From the NCBI GenBank assembly GCA_002286715.1, contig NSJX01000029.1, forward strand, positions 298,850 through 362,849: 64,000 nucleotides of DNA, given 5' to 3'. The stretch comes from Dentipellis sp. KUC8613 (lineage: Eukaryota; Basidiomycota; Agaricomycetes; Russulales; Hericiaceae). The notes beneath the pieces were generated by a model. The model was not told the origin of the DNA, did no database searches, and saw only the letters and a program-made list of their open reading frames with translations. The translations under genes were made by a program, and so were the position numbers. This document shows positions 46,517-58,236 of the stretch, piece by piece; the first letter of the stretch is position 1; the number at the start of each line of letters is the position of its first letter.

Positions 46517-47573
46517 TCACTCGACCAAGACCTCAATCACAGTCTTCGGGTTCCAGCCCGGGAATTCTCCGTTCGACAATTCGTCTGCCTTACCAACGAC
46601 ACCTTTCCCCTGAGCGTTGAACAGCAAAAGGATGCTCATGATGTCATCGGGGTTCATGCTCATGTTACCACTGGGTATCTTCTGAACAGCGCCCGCGAGG
46701 TCTGCGATGCTGCGGTACGTAACGTCGACCTTCTTCCCAGTCTTCTGCGTATATTGCTCGAAAATGCTATTGTAAGACTGCGATGTGGTCAGTTTGCAAC
46801 GTGTCCAAGAGCCAGAGATGATGTACGCACCACGCGTTCACCCTCGATACGGAATGTCTTCCATTCAAGCCCCTTGGCCGGCTTCTCGGTCAAGACGTAC
46901 GCGACGTATCTCGCAACATCGGACCTGGCGGTAAACGAGATCAGCTGGGACCCATCTTCTCCCACAGTGGCTTTCCCTTCAAGAGGATTAATTCCGGTCC
47001 ACCTGCGGTATCGGTGACTTCCGTAAGCTCCCACAGATTCACGGCACAATGAGCACGGTCTTACGCAGAGAAAGCTGTGTCGGGGAACGACCCGGTGAAG
47101 AACAGGGCGTACGGAAGGTCCAGCGCCTTGAGCTGGTCGCGCGCCTTTTCTTTTCCAGCGAAGTCGTTGTCGGCCCCGTACTCGGACGGAGCAAACAACC
47201 TGACGCCCGCTTCCTTTGCGGCGATTGCCAGGGCCGACTGTGGAGCAAGGTCCAAGAAGCTTAGAGTCGATAGCACGACATCGATCCCGGCCAGTGATGC
47301 GGTGAGCGAATCTTTCCTTCTGTAGTCCACCGTGAGTACCTCGGCGCCCTTGCTCCTGAAGTCTTCGAATTTATTGTCGTCGCCTGACTGTAGGAATGTC
47401 GACGAATGTCAGCGCAAGCGAAGGCATCAAACAAGTTAGCGGGAACATACAGAGCGCGTGAGGACGACGATTCGCTTCGCTTTGCCCGCAGCCTTGCGCT
47501 TCAAAAGCTCCTCCACAATGAAGATGCCGATGTTGCCTGCGCCGGCGACAGCGAAAGTGGAGAAAGTTGACAT
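46517..47573 (-). CDS. NmrA/isoflavone-reductase-like reductase N4
   Basis: Start MSTFSTFAVAGAGNIGIFIV. Exon 2 has LFAPSEYGADNDFAGKEKAR and LDLPYALFFTGSFPD. Exon 3 has ATVGEDGSQLISF (GEDG instead of GGDG) and FRIEGERV. Exon 4 ends GWNPKTVIEVLVE. It belongs to the N4-N7 subgroup marked by PSEYG and a shortened loop before the conserved Lys. These four are the closest relatives in the array and share flanking DNA. In exon 4 the segment after YRSIADLAGAV differs from its sisters (QKIPSGN against KNPRD), a local divergence. Confidence 0.9.
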
Positions 47574-47654
47574 TTCTTGAATGAGGTGAAATGAATCCGA
47601 ATGAAGCTTTGGAGGGCGACGTGCTAACCCCATACGCGTCGATTCTCGAAGGTC

Positions 47655-47660
47655 TTTATA
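47655..47660 (-). promoter_or_regulatory. TATA box of reductase N4
   Basis: TATAAA on the minus strand, about 82 bp upstream of the ATG at 47573. Confidence 0.5.
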
Positions 47661-47977
47661 CCCGTGCCTGCTCATCGACAGATGTACAATCGCGGTGCCT
47701 GGCTCTCAATCTCTAGACCTTCGCATTCGATTTCCATGGTCGCCGACGCTCGATGGTGAATGGGCCCCGGATGCCAACGAACTTCGAGGAATAGTGCACT
47801 TGGCCGCACTGTGAGCTATCGACAGGCTAGTGATATCACATCTCTCGTCGAGGCCTGCAGAGAGGATGTTCACTCCCTTGAGAAGACCCGCGCTGTTCAC
47901 GAGGGCGCTCTGGTGGATGCCAATGGGCACGCAGGTATGTCAATGCTCCTCGTCAACCCGCTTAAACCAATGCCGCT

Positions 47978-47984
47978 GAGTCAG
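47978..47984. promoter_or_regulatory. AP-1/Gcn4-type site upstream of N4
   Basis: TGAGTCA, a palindromic bZIP site, 405 bp upstream of the N4 start. It is kept at a similar distance upstream of N5 and N7. Confidence 0.4.
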
Positions 47985-48733
47985 GACAACGACAACATAC
48001 CAGTATTTCGATGCCGATACGTATCAGTCCATGCGGGTGAGTGTTCGCTTCTGCTGGTTCATCGTCAAATGTGATTCAACTCATGCTACTTACTGTGGCC
48101 GTGGAGCTCGTAGACAGGTCAACGCATGCGCAGTATTGCAGCAGGCAAGTATTGGCCAACGAAAAGTACTCTTCAATCTCCGCGCCAATGCCGTTAAGCC
48201 CGAACGACCGGCTGCCACTGCCAGCTTCAAGAATCTTATCATCACTCTCCTACAAGAAAGTCACTCTGTCCTGTCTAGGGTCATCCACCACCTAAGATCC
48301 GGATCTTCCACCGGTAAGCACGCCCTTTCGACCCAGGGCTTCAGCGACAGATCTACGACTTGTATCATCTCGAAATCAGATCTCGGAGGCCGTGAATCAC
48401 CCTTTGACTCGGACGCGTCCACACGCGCACGCTACGCCTTATGCCTCGTCGGGCTATATCTGCGTCGGTCTCTATTCTCGGACTGCATGCAGGTCACTGT
48501 TTGTGCGACGTCGCCAGCGAGACCCCATGAGACGGAGCGGCCACCGACCATCGGCACTGCGAGGCGTGGACCCAACACGACTTGACGCGTGACGACTTCA
48601 GAAGCCCAAGTCCGACAAACAAAATGGAAGCCACGCGTCGGCCATTCGGATCGATGAGCTACACAACCACAGAAATCCCGTTTGCATACTGACATAGTGT
48701 TACATTCACATCATTCCTAGCTTCGCGTCTCCT

Positions 48734-49779
48734 TCACTTGACCAAGACCTCAATGACAGTCTTCGGGTTCCAGCCCGGGAACTCCCCGTTCGACAACTCG
48801 TCTGCCTTACCGACGACGCCCTTCCCCTGAACGAACGACAGCAAGAGGGTGCTCATGATGTCTCTCGGGTTTTTCTTGATTGCCTCCTCCAGGTCTGCGA
48901 CGCTGCGGTACGTGACGTCAACCTTCTTGCCGGTCTTCTTTGTGTACTGATCGAAGACGCTGTTGAAGGACTGCGATGCGTCAGTTCACAAGATGTCTCT
49001 GGTTGGTGCCCACAATATCGAGAGGATGATGTACGCACCACACGTTCGCCTTCGATGCGGAATGTCTTCCACTCGAGCTCCTTGGCCGGCTTCTCAGTCA
49101 AGACGTACGCGACATATCTGGCGACATCGGGCCTAGCGGTGAACGACACCAACGAAGAGCCATCGCCTCCTACGGTAGCTTTCCCACCAACAGGGTCGAT
49201 GCCTGTCCAGCTGTAGTATTGGTGAGCACTCTAAGCTCTCATGCGACGAAGCGAGAACGAGAACGCGCTTACGCAGAGAAGGCCATATCAGGGAACGGCC
49301 CAGTGAAGAACAGCGCATACGGAAGTTTCAACTCCTTGAGCTGGTCGCGCGCCTTGTCTTTCCCGGCCAAGTCATTGTCGGCGCCGTACTCGGATGGAGC
49401 AAACAGCTTTACGCCTGCCTCTTTCGCAGCGATTGCCAAGGCCGACTGCGGAGCCAGGTCCAAGAAGCTCACGGTCGACAGGACAACGTCGATTCCGGTC
49501 AGCGCTGCAGTGAGCGTGTCCTTTTTCCCGTAGTCCACTGTGATCACCTCAGCGCCCTTGCTCTTCAAGTCTTTGAATTTCTCATCATCGCCCGACTACA
49601 GGAATACAGACGAGCATCAGCGAAGGTGAATGCGGCAATTATTCGCGAAGACATACGGAACGCGTGAGGATGACCACTCGCTTGACCTTGCCCGCCGCCT
49701 TGCTCTTCAGAAGTTCCTCCGCGATGAAGACTCCAATGTTGCCTGCGCCGGCAATAGCGAAAGTGGTGAAACCGGACAT
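48734..49779 (-). CDS. NmrA/isoflavone-reductase-like reductase N5
   Basis: Start MSGFTTFAIAGAGNIGVFIA. Exon 2 has LFAPSEYGADNDLAGKDKAR and LKLPYALFFTGPFPD. Exon 3 has ATVGGDGSSLVSF and FRIEGERV. Exon 4 has YTKKTGKKVDVTYRSVADLE and GWNPKTVIEVLVK. The frame is intact in all four exons. Nearest sister of N4 in exon 2 and in flanking DNA. Confidence 0.92.
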
Positions 49780-49856
49780 ATAGTGGTGAGAAATGATGAT
49801 TGCGGGATGAGGTCTTAAAGGACTGCACGCTAACCCCACAAGCATTCTCGAAGGCC

Positions 49857-49863
49857 TTTATAT
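49857..49863 (-). promoter_or_regulatory. TATA box of reductase N5
   Basis: ATATAAA on the minus strand, about 78 bp before the ATG at 49779. Confidence 0.5.
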
Positions 49864-49942
49864 CTGTTCCCACTCGGCAACAAATATACGATCGCAGTGC
49901 CTGGATCCCAAGACATAGACATTCGCGCTCGATTTGTCTGGT

Positions 49943-49956
49943 CGCTGACGCTGGTT
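49943..49956. promoter_or_regulatory. Conserved upstream element CGCTGACGCTGGTT (N5)
   Basis: Identical 14 bases occur upstream of N7 (54757-54770); diverged forms occur upstream of N6 (from 52534) and N4 (from 47741), all about 140-170 bp before the ATG. Function unknown. Confidence 0.35.
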
Positions 49957-50168
49957 GGTCACCGGGCCCAGTATGCCAACGGACTTGACCACACTTCAAG
50001 CATCCGACGGACCAACAATGGGCGATTCCAGCATATTTGTGGTCGAGGGCTGAGGAGAGGATGTCCACTTCCAAGATGCTGTTTGCAAGGGCGCCATGGT
50101 GGATGTCAATGGGCACGCGGGCATATCGATGTTCTTCGCCCGAGTCGACGTCCATGAAGCAATGTTGC

Positions 50169-50175
50169 TGAGTCA
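50169..50175. promoter_or_regulatory. AP-1/Gcn4-type site upstream of N5
   Basis: TGAGTCA 390 bp before the N5 start, in sequence alignable with the N4 and N7 upstream regions. Confidence 0.4.
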
Positions 50176-51324
50176 AGACTACAAAGATATATGAGTATCT
50201 CGGTACCGAGACGAACTAATTAATGTGGGTGAGTGCCCCCTACAGCTGCGCTCCTTTCGAACGCGGTTCAACTCACACTCACACGGCCGTTGACGTTAAG
50301 GCCTGAGCTCGTGAACAGGTCGAAGCAGTAACATTTCGGACACCACAGTAGTATTGGCCAATAAACAGTGCAGCAGTACTCTTCAATCTCCGCACGTCGG
50401 CCACTAATACTTCAAAGCCCGAACGACCGGCAGCCACCGGCAATGGACGCGTATGCCTTGATCAAACCCAGATCTCCCATCTTCGTCGACCTTCGGCACT
50501 GTCATTACAGGATCTCAGCAACATAGTTACCTCCTTTCTCCCCTCGCGGGGCCACTTCTGCGTTGATTTCGAGTCTCGCTTTGTCTGGAATCTATTCGGA
50601 AGACTACGGCTTCGAATCCAATATGCCAGTGTCAGCCGTCTCCAGCGTCGTTGTCCGTCGTTCTATCTTTGCAGGGCTTAGAAGATATCATAACAGTAGA
50701 TGGTGCATTCAGGCATCTCAATGGTCCGTGGCCCTACCTTCTCTCTACAACGAGTCTCATTCACCTTCCTGATCTTCTGCAGAGTTCGACCAACGATCTC
50801 CACCGCATTCGAGGACGAAGGGATCATCCTTGAATTCGCTTGTGTTTGTTCCGACGACTTCAATCCATTCAATCGTGTTCACCCAGCGCCACTTTGTTGC
50901 CCAATGCTGGCATTCCGACGCTGGCACTCAGAACCTTCAACTCAGCCCTACCACCCTTCATCTCCGTCTCCCGCCTGCGTCACTGTTCCCGCCCTCCGTC
51001 ACTCATGCCGCTACTGCTCGTACTATACATGACTCGCAACAGCTCATCAAGATTGTCGAGGGCATGTCAACAAAGAGCCCCGGCGCCATCAATGTCCTGC
51101 CCTCTCGCGAAATGAACATCGGCTTCTTGATCAGCCTGCCAGATTGAAACTGAGTAGAAGCAGCCCCAGGTGAGTAGCTTTCTGCGCGGGGGTGGCGCGC
51201 GCAAGCAGCGTGTGTAGCGATTGATTATCTCTGCACAAGCAACGAACACCACAAAACGTACGTCCGTTTGTATACTAACACAGTGTTTTATTCACAAGCT
51301 TCTCAAGATCGTACTTCTCATCCT

Positions 51325-52363
51325 TTACTGGACCAGCACCTCAAGCACAGTCTTCGGGTTCCAACCCGGGAACTCCCCATTCGTCACTTCCTCTGGCTTA
51401 CCCACAATGCCATTCCCCTGAGCCCACGACAGCAAGAGTATGCTCAAAATATCGCGAGGGTTTTTCTTGATGGCCTCCTCGAGGTCAGCACAGCTACGGT
51501 ACGTGACATCGACTTTCTTTCCGGTTTTCTTTGTGTATTGCTCGAACACGGTGTTGAAGGACTACCGCGGGTCAGTTCACAGTGCCTGCAACTGGCGCCG
51601 TAATATTCGCAAAACATGGACGTACCACACGTTCGCCTTCGATCCGGAATGTTTTCCATTCAAGCTCTTTGGCTGGCTTCTCGGTCAAGACATACGCCAC
51701 ATATCTGGCAACGTCGGGCCTCGCAGTAAACGACACCAGCGAGGAGCCATCTCCTCCCACTGTGGCTTTACCGCCAACTGGGTCAATGCCAGTCCACCTG
51801 CAATATTGTCGGCCCGTGTAAGTTCTCATGGGCTAGAGGCGCAGTCGGCATACGCTTACGCAGCGAATGCCATGTCAGGGAACGGCCCAGTGAAGAACAG
51901 GGTATACGGAAGGTTCAGCTCCTTGAGCTGGGCGCGCGCCTTGTCCTTGCCACCGAAGTCGCTGTCCGACCCGTATTCGGACGGCGCGAACAGCTTGACG
52001 CCCGCATCTTTCGCGGCAACCGCCAAGGCCGACTGCGGTGCCAGGTTGACGACGGACAAGGTCGAAAGGACGACGTCGATCCCGGCCAATGCAGCAGTGA
52101 GTGCACCCTTCTGTTCGTAGTCCACCGTTACCACTTCGGCTCCCTTGCTCTTGAATTCCTTGTATTTCTCGTCGTCACCCGACTGGAAATCAAGAGAATG
52201 TTAGGACGAGCGAAGACGGCGACAGCTCGTGACCACATACGGAACGTGTGAGTATGACCACACGCTTGACTTTGCCTACCGTCTTGCTCTTCAGGAGCTC
52301 GTTCACGATGAAGGCGCCGATGTTGCCTGCACCGGCGACGGCGAATGTTGTGAAAGCGGACAT
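51325..52363 (-). CDS. NmrA/isoflavone-reductase-like reductase N6
   Basis: Start MSAFTTFAVAGAGNIGAFIV. Exon 2 has LFAPSEYGSDSDFGGKDKAR and LNLPYTLFFTGPFPD. Exon 3 has ATVGGDGSSLVSF and FRIEGERV. Exon 4 has TGKKVDVTYRSCADLEEA and GWNPKTVLEVLVQ. Intact. Member of the PSEYG subgroup. Confidence 0.92.
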
Positions 52364-53577
52364 CTTGGCGTGAGATCTAGATATTGCGACGGTGCTAGAG
52401 AATGACGATGATGAGGGACAGCTGCTCTCACATCTGAATCGAAGCTCTTTATACCTGTCAAACGGTGCTCGCTAAGCAGTAATTATATGATCGTGGTCCC
52501 CGGTTCCGCATGTTGATACCCAGTTTGTCCACTCGCTGACACTCATTGGTGACTCGCCTGGGCCTCTACAGTGCGCACTACAAGCCACCTACAATGGGCA
52601 ATGACGCCATGAGGTGTGATCGGAAGCTGCAGAAGATCATCGTCATGGGATTTCTGTTGTTTGCCACAGTGGGAGGCTTCGAGGGCGTGCGCACCGCGTG
52701 CACCGTAGCTTCAGCCCTGTTTGCCCAGAAAATGTCGTGAGAAAACACTAGAGCACCTTCATTTTCCTTCTTTCTTCTCATTGACAGTTTGAAAAATGGT
52801 ACACTCTCCAGATTCTTGCCCATCTATCAAAATATCTGACGACCTATAGCGTCTAGAGGCGAGTTGTTATCTTTAACGAACCTGCCTGTTACTGACGCAC
52901 GTACCGGCCCTAGTACCTCAATACCCGATTGCTCGGTGCGAGTCGCGAGCCGTTCTTAGTCTTACACAGCTGTCGACGCACAGACACTTTGCCCACTTGT
53001 TCTTTGCGAGCCTGTCTCCTTTCATCTATATTCTCAGCTGAGACCCAGTCTGCCTCCCTCTCGTCGTGCTCGGCTTTGCATCAGGTCGTCCCCTCATGTT
53101 GTCGTGTTGGCGCCTATACCAAGCTTCGGGCCTTTGACTTGCTTAGACTCTGCTTCCCCTCGCGTCTGTTGCACATATGCATACGCGATGTGCCAGCCTC
53201 CACCACTCATGCCGCCGTCGCTCATGCAACCAAAAAATATCATTCAAGGGGCACCTCTTCCCGACTGGTCATGAGGACACTGTCGATACTGGTGGAAAAG
53301 ATGTAAGTGTCGCGCTTTCTCGAGGACCAAACATAGACATAAATGCAGTTGCAGTCATCAAGATGAGCTCATTGGATCGTGCCCTACAAGAAGTAGCTTC
53401 AGGCAAGCAAATTTTTGGGGGCCCGCATGCAGCGCGCGGGCGGCGTGAGTGACAATTGCTGACGAGCCAGACAAGCACCACAAATAGACCACGCGGTCCC
53501 ACCTTTGCAACAAGATAAACTCCATCTGCATACCTATGCAATACTACATTTACAAGCCTTTCCAGAATGCATCCACT
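52364..53577. other. Intergenic N6-N7, 1.2 kb
   Basis: N6 promoter with TATA at 52448-52453 and a CGCTGAC element at 52534. No TGAGTCA was seen at the expected place. The 53170-53450 part is weakly alike to 51000-51220 and may be a decayed coding piece. The 3' flank of N7 begins near 53450. Confidence 0.4.
52448..52453 (-). promoter_or_regulatory. TATA box of reductase N6
   Basis: TATAAA within GGTATAAAGAGC on the minus strand, about 85 bp before the ATG; the same 12 bases precede N7. Confidence 0.5.
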
Positions 53578-54616
53578 TCACTGAAGCAGGATGTCGATCA
53601 CCCTCTTCGGGTTCCAGCCCGGGAACTCGCCATTTGTCACCTCCTCCGGCTTACCCACAACACTTTTTCCTTGAGCGAACGACAGCAAGAGGATGCTCAT
53701 AATGTCACCAGGGTTCTTCTTGATGGCCTCCTCGAGGTCGGCGATGCTGCGGTACGTGATATCGATCTTCTTGCCGGTCTTCTTCGTGTACTGCTCAAAC
53801 ACGCTGTTGAAGGACTTTGTACGATAGGTCAGCTCACAGTGCCTCCAGCCTGCGGGGCGAAAGTCTACGCACTACGCGGTCGCCTTCAATGCGGAATTTC
53901 TTCCACACAAGCTCTTTTGCCGGCTTCTCGGTTAGGACGTATGCGACATATCTCGCGACATCGGGCCTGGCGGTGAACGACACCAGCTGGGAACCATCTC
54001 CTCCCACCGTGGCTTTGCCGCCAACGGGGTCGATTCCGGTCCACCTGCGGTAATAGCGATTTGCATGAGCTCTCATGGACCAATGGTAGCAAGATCGAAC
54101 TCACGAAGAGAAGGCCATGTCGGGGAATGGCCCGGTGAAAAACAGGGCGTACGGGAGGCCCAGCTTCTGAAGCTGGTCGCGCGCCTTGTCCTTGCCACTG
54201 AAGTTGGTCTCGGACCCATACTCCGACGGAGCGAAGAGCTTGACGCCTGCGTCCTTTGCGGCAACCGCCAAGGCGGATTGGGGTCCCAAATCAGCGGCGG
54301 TCAGCGTTGAAATGACAACGTCAATCCCGACAAGCGCAGGGGTGAGCGAGTTCTTCTTCTCATAGTCCACCGTCAGCACCTCAGCACCCTTACTCTTGAA
54401 TTCCTTGTATTTTTCATCATTGCCCGACTGAGAATGAAGATGGACATTAGGACGAGCGAAGACAGCAACCATGCGCAAGAGTAGGGAACGTACCGAACGC
54501 GTGAGGATGACCACACGCTTGGCTTTGCTCGCAATCTTGCACTTCAAAAGCTCCTCCACGATGAAGGCGCCAATGTTGCCTGCACCGGCGACGGCGAAAG
54601 TGGTGAAAGTGGACAT
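53578..54616 (-). CDS. NmrA/isoflavone-reductase-like reductase N7
   Basis: Start MSTFTTFAVAGAGNIGAFIV. Exon 2 has LFAPSEYGSETNFSGKDKAR and LGLPYALFFTGPFPD. Exon 3 has ATVGGDGSQLVSF and KFRIEGDRVV. Exon 4 has TGKKIDITYRSIADLEEA and GWNPKRVIDILLQ. Intact. Fourth member of the PSEYG subgroup. Confidence 0.92.
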
Positions 54617-54693
54617 CTTGTTGTGTTGAGAAAAGACGGCTGTGGATGATGCTCAAGATGATGAGGTGCAGCTCCTCCTGCACATCGACGCTC

Positions 54694-54699
54694 TTTATA
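54694..54699 (-). promoter_or_regulatory. TATA box of reductase N7
   Basis: TATAAA within GGTATAAAGAGC, 78 bp before the ATG at 54616. Confidence 0.5.
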
Positions 54700-54992
54700 C
54701 CTGGCGAACTGTGCTCGCTAAGCACTGGTGGCATCCTCGTTTTCAGTTTGTCTGCTCGCTGACGCTGGTTAGTAACTTGCCCGGTACGTGGGTTGGATAC
54801 CGACCGTCCTTACCAGCGCACTGCAAACTATTGCCAAAGGGCGATGATGCCACGCATCATCGAGAGCTGAAGAAGAACGCTGTCATAGGACACCTACGGT
54901 TTGCGAAGGCGGCTACTTGCTTTCCTCCCGGTGGACGTCAATAGGAATAGAGGTATGTCAATGATCTTCGTCAATATCTATAAATCATACGC

Positions 54993-54999
54993 TGAGTCA
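54993..54999. promoter_or_regulatory. AP-1/Gcn4-type site upstream of N7
   Basis: TGAGTCA 377 bp before the N7 start, inside the context GCTGAGTCAGG shared with N4. Confidence 0.4.
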
Positions 55000-55223
55000 G
55001 GGCTACAGTACAGTCTAAGCTGGGTATCTCGTCACTGATTCATGCTACGACATCCAGATAATTGTCACCACCAGGTGCATTACCTTCGAATGCGATCCAA
55101 AACTCCTTAGTAGTGTGCGTGCTTGTGGACATCTCCACGTATTGCTGCAAGTTTGTCCCACCTGAGGATGTCGAGATGCTTACATTGTGTTTCTTACGCT
55201 TACAAAGGCTATTCTACACCCTT

Positions 55224-56265
55224 TCACGGAGACAGAACATCTATTACAGACTTTGGGTTCCAACCGGCAAACTCGGCGTTCGCGACCTCTTCTTTGTTGC
55301 CGACAGCACCATTGCCTCGAGTGAACATCAACAACAGGACGCTCTTCATATCACCCGGATTTTCCTTGATAGCCTCCTCGAGCTCGGCAGTGCTGCGATA
55401 GGTGACATCGACCTTCTTCCCCGTCTTTATCGTGTATCGTTCGATGATCTCGTTGAAAGACTAAGCAAAGGAATCAGCGTACGAGCGATGGCCTGGATGC
55501 AAGGTCCGTACCGCACGCTCTCCTTCTATCTGGAACTTCTTCCATACTAATTTCTCAGGCGGCAGTTCTGTCAGAATCCATGCGACGTATCTCGCGACAT
55601 CCGACCTAGTTGTGAAGGACACCAGCGCGCTCCCATCTCCTCCCAATGTGGCTTTCCCGCCGACAGGATCTATCCCAAGCCGCCTGTAACCCAGTCACAT
55701 CGTCAACATGGCGTAACAGCCTGCTCGGCAAGACACTTACGCTGAAAAGATCCTATCGGTGAATGCACCGTTGTATATCAATGCATACGGCAAGTCGAGC
55801 GTTTTCAATTGCTCTCGCATCTTGTGTTTGGGGCTCAAGGGCCCACTTGACAGGCTATCGGTGGGCGACCCGAACTCGGACGGCACGAAGAGCTTTACGC
55901 CCGCCTCTTTTGCGGCGACTGCCAACGAGGACTGTGCATCTGAGACACCGAGAGCGATCGTCGATACGACGACTTCAATCCCCGATAATGCAGCCGTGAG
56001 TGAATCCTTCGACGAGTAATCCACTGTCAACACTTCAGCACCGTTGCGCTTATAGGGCTCGTATTTCTCGTCATCGCCTGACTGTATGAAGAAAGAACGA
56101 TCAGGACGTGCGAGGGCGAGAACGTGTACACAGCGTGGGTACCGAGCGCGTAAGGATGACCACCCTCTTGGCCTTTCCCGCCGCTTTTCGCTTCAGCAGC
56201 TCCTCTGCAATGAACGTCCCAACATTGCCTAAGCCGGCGAGGGCGAATGTAGTGAAATGAGACAT
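55224..56265 (-). CDS. NmrA/isoflavone-reductase-like reductase N8
   Basis: Start MSHFTTFALAGLGNVGTFIA. Exon 2 has LFVPSEFGSPTDSLSSGPLS and LDLPYALIYNGAFTDRIF. Exon 3 has LGGDGSALVSF and KFQIEGERAV. Exon 4 has YTIKTGKKVDVTYRSTAELE and GWNPKSVIDVLSP. Intact. With N9 it forms a PSEFG subgroup with the long loop and KFQIEG. TATA-like TTATATA at 56316-56322. Confidence 0.9.
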
Positions 56266-56890
56266 GATGTTAGTGATGGAACGTGTTCCCAGGCTGACCC
56301 CACACTTGCTGATACTTATATACCAGTCCTTCGCGCCCTCGGTCGTTCAATCACCACACCAATTATTGGTCGATGGACCCTGTGTGGATCTTACTGATCT
56401 TCCGCTTCGACTGAGTCAGGTAGTAGATGAACTCCGCGCCAGGCTAGTCTTGCGCCAACGGGACCCATGACACCCGCTACTGCTATGTCGCATCTACAGT
56501 CCTCAACTTCAGCATGATATCGATACCTCGTTGCTTCAATGATGAAGACAAGAATTATAGTCGAAAACTGCATAAAATTGTTGCAACAGGACGAGGTAGG
56601 TCGTTATTATTTTTCGTCCGTCGAGTTGATGCATATCACGAGGAGTCAAAAGTCCCTCGTAAGTGGGTCTAGAATATACTGAAATGTGTCAGGACTATGA
56701 CCACGGGCCGCGTCTCGGTGCCGATCCACCCAAGTTGGAGGATAGGAGTGCTAGCCCGGGAGGGCGCTCGTCGCGATTGGTCTGACATGCATGTGCCAAG
56801 TGCCAATTCGAATTGACCCCTTCTGACCTTGCAACATACACTCATCAACAAACACGGCACCTAGCCAAGGTGAGAAACTGGCTTATGCGA
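56266..56890. other. Intergenic N8-N9
   Basis: N8 promoter with TATATAA (minus strand) at 56316-56322, only about 50 bp before the ATG. No coding sequence supported. Confidence 0.4.
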
Positions 56891-57938
56891 TTATGGTGCC
56901 AGTATGTCTAATACAGTCTTAGGGTGCCAACCCGGGAACTCTCCATTCGTCACGTCTTCTTTTTTCCCTACGATTCCATCGCCGTGAGCAAATATCAGCA
57001 ACAAACGGCTTTTGACGTCGCCTGGGTTTTTCTCAACTGCCTCTTCGAGCTCGGCAATGCTGCGGTACGAGACTTCAACCTTGTTCCCCGTCTTTGCCGA
57101 GTATTTCTCAAAAACTTCATTAAAGGACTGCACGACCGCCTGAATTAGTATCTTATCTACGGTCTAGTTGAATATCCGCACCAGGCGATCTCCTTCGATC
57201 TGGAATTTTCTCCATTCTAACTTTTGAGCAGAAAACCCCGTCAGAACGTACCCGGCATATCTTGCGATGTCAGGCCTGGATGTGAATGACACCGTTGCGC
57301 TTCCGTCTCCCCCTACTGTGACTTTCCCGCTTGCCGGGTCTAACCCAATTTTCCTGTGCCGCAGATCAATACGCTCCGTCCATAAATGACAAAAAATCAA
57401 GGACCCTCACGCTGAGAAGATTGTGTCGCTAAAGGCCCCAGTGTAAACCAACACATACGGCAAGTCAAGCTTCTTCAATTGTTCTTTCGCCTTTCGCTTC
57501 GGGCTTCTTGGTCCATTCATTATGTCGTCGGTAGGAGTTCCAAACTCCGATGGCACGAAGAGCTTCACTCCTGCGTCCTTCGCAGCATCGATCAGTGCAA
57601 ACTGCGAATCTAGCGCGCCTAGATTGATCGTCGAAATTACGACTTCAATTCCAGAAAGTGCGGATATGAGGGAGGCCTTTGATGAGTAGTCGATTGTAAT
57701 GACTTCAGCGCCCTTGCGCTCGAATTTCTTGTTTTTCTCATCATCCGTCGACTGCGAAGGTCAATTTTAGCTCGCGCGTTTGTAGGTTCGGAAGCAGTGA
57801 TATCGATACACGTACAGACCGTGTGAGGATGACGACTCGTTTGACTTGTCCAGCTGCCTTTCGCGCTAGAAAGTCATTCGCGATGAACGATCCAATGTTG
57901 CCAACTCCTGCGAGCGCGAATGTTGTGAATGTAGACAT
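56891..57938 (-). CDS. NmrA/isoflavone-reductase-like reductase N9
   Basis: Start MSTFTTFALAGVGNIGSFIA. Exon 2 has LFVPSEFGTPTDDIMNGPRS and LDLPYVLVYTGAFSDTIF. Exon 3 has VTVGGDGSATVSF and KFQIEGDRLV. Exon 4 has YSAKTGNKVEVSYRSIAELE and GWHPKTVLDILAP, with His for Asn in GWNPK. Intact. No clear TATA box was seen upstream, unlike most copies. Confidence 0.9.
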
Positions 57939-58236
57939 CGATGGTACCTGGAAGAGATAACATCCACGATTCGTGTTTGGAAAGCGGCAGCCCCTTGGTG
58001 TTCTCCCCACGGTAACGTGAGGCGTGTAAACATGGATGACTAGTATTCTCGCAATGAGGACTCGGAATGGCGTAGACGTACTACGCAGCTCTTCGTCTAT
58101 GAACTATTTGCACTATCTCAACGACTTCCCCCGTCCTACATCTGTCAGAAAGATATTGTCTATTCCACCAGAAGGTCATTGATCAAGATTACAGAGTGAG
58201 GACAACGGAAGGAAACAAATCAATGACACGGTCATC

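Larger units (their letters stand above)
47574..48733. other. Intergenic N4-N5, duplicated promoter block
   Basis: Holds the N4 promoter: TATA at 47655-47660, an upstream CGCCGACGCT element near 47741, and TGAGTCA at 47978-47984. About 450 bp of it can be aligned by eye with the region upstream of N5. Confidence 0.5.
49780..51324. other. Intergenic N5-N6, 1.5 kb
   Basis: Near the gene: TATA at 49857-49863, CGCTGACGCTGGTT at 49943-49956, TGAGTCA at 50169-50175. The far part (50560-51150) has a plus-strand open frame with no recognised domain; its end resembles the spacer near 53200. From about 51180 the 3' flank of N6 begins. Confidence 0.45.
54617..55223. other. Intergenic N7-N8
   Basis: N7 promoter: TATA at 54694-54699, CGCTGACGCTGGTT at 54757-54770, TGAGTCA at 54993-54999. 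No coding sequence. Confidence 0.45.

Noticed and set aside
48031..48585. 184-codon frame in the N4-N5 spacer
   Set aside because: It lies in duplicated promoter/spacer DNA; the matching region near N5 does not keep the frame.
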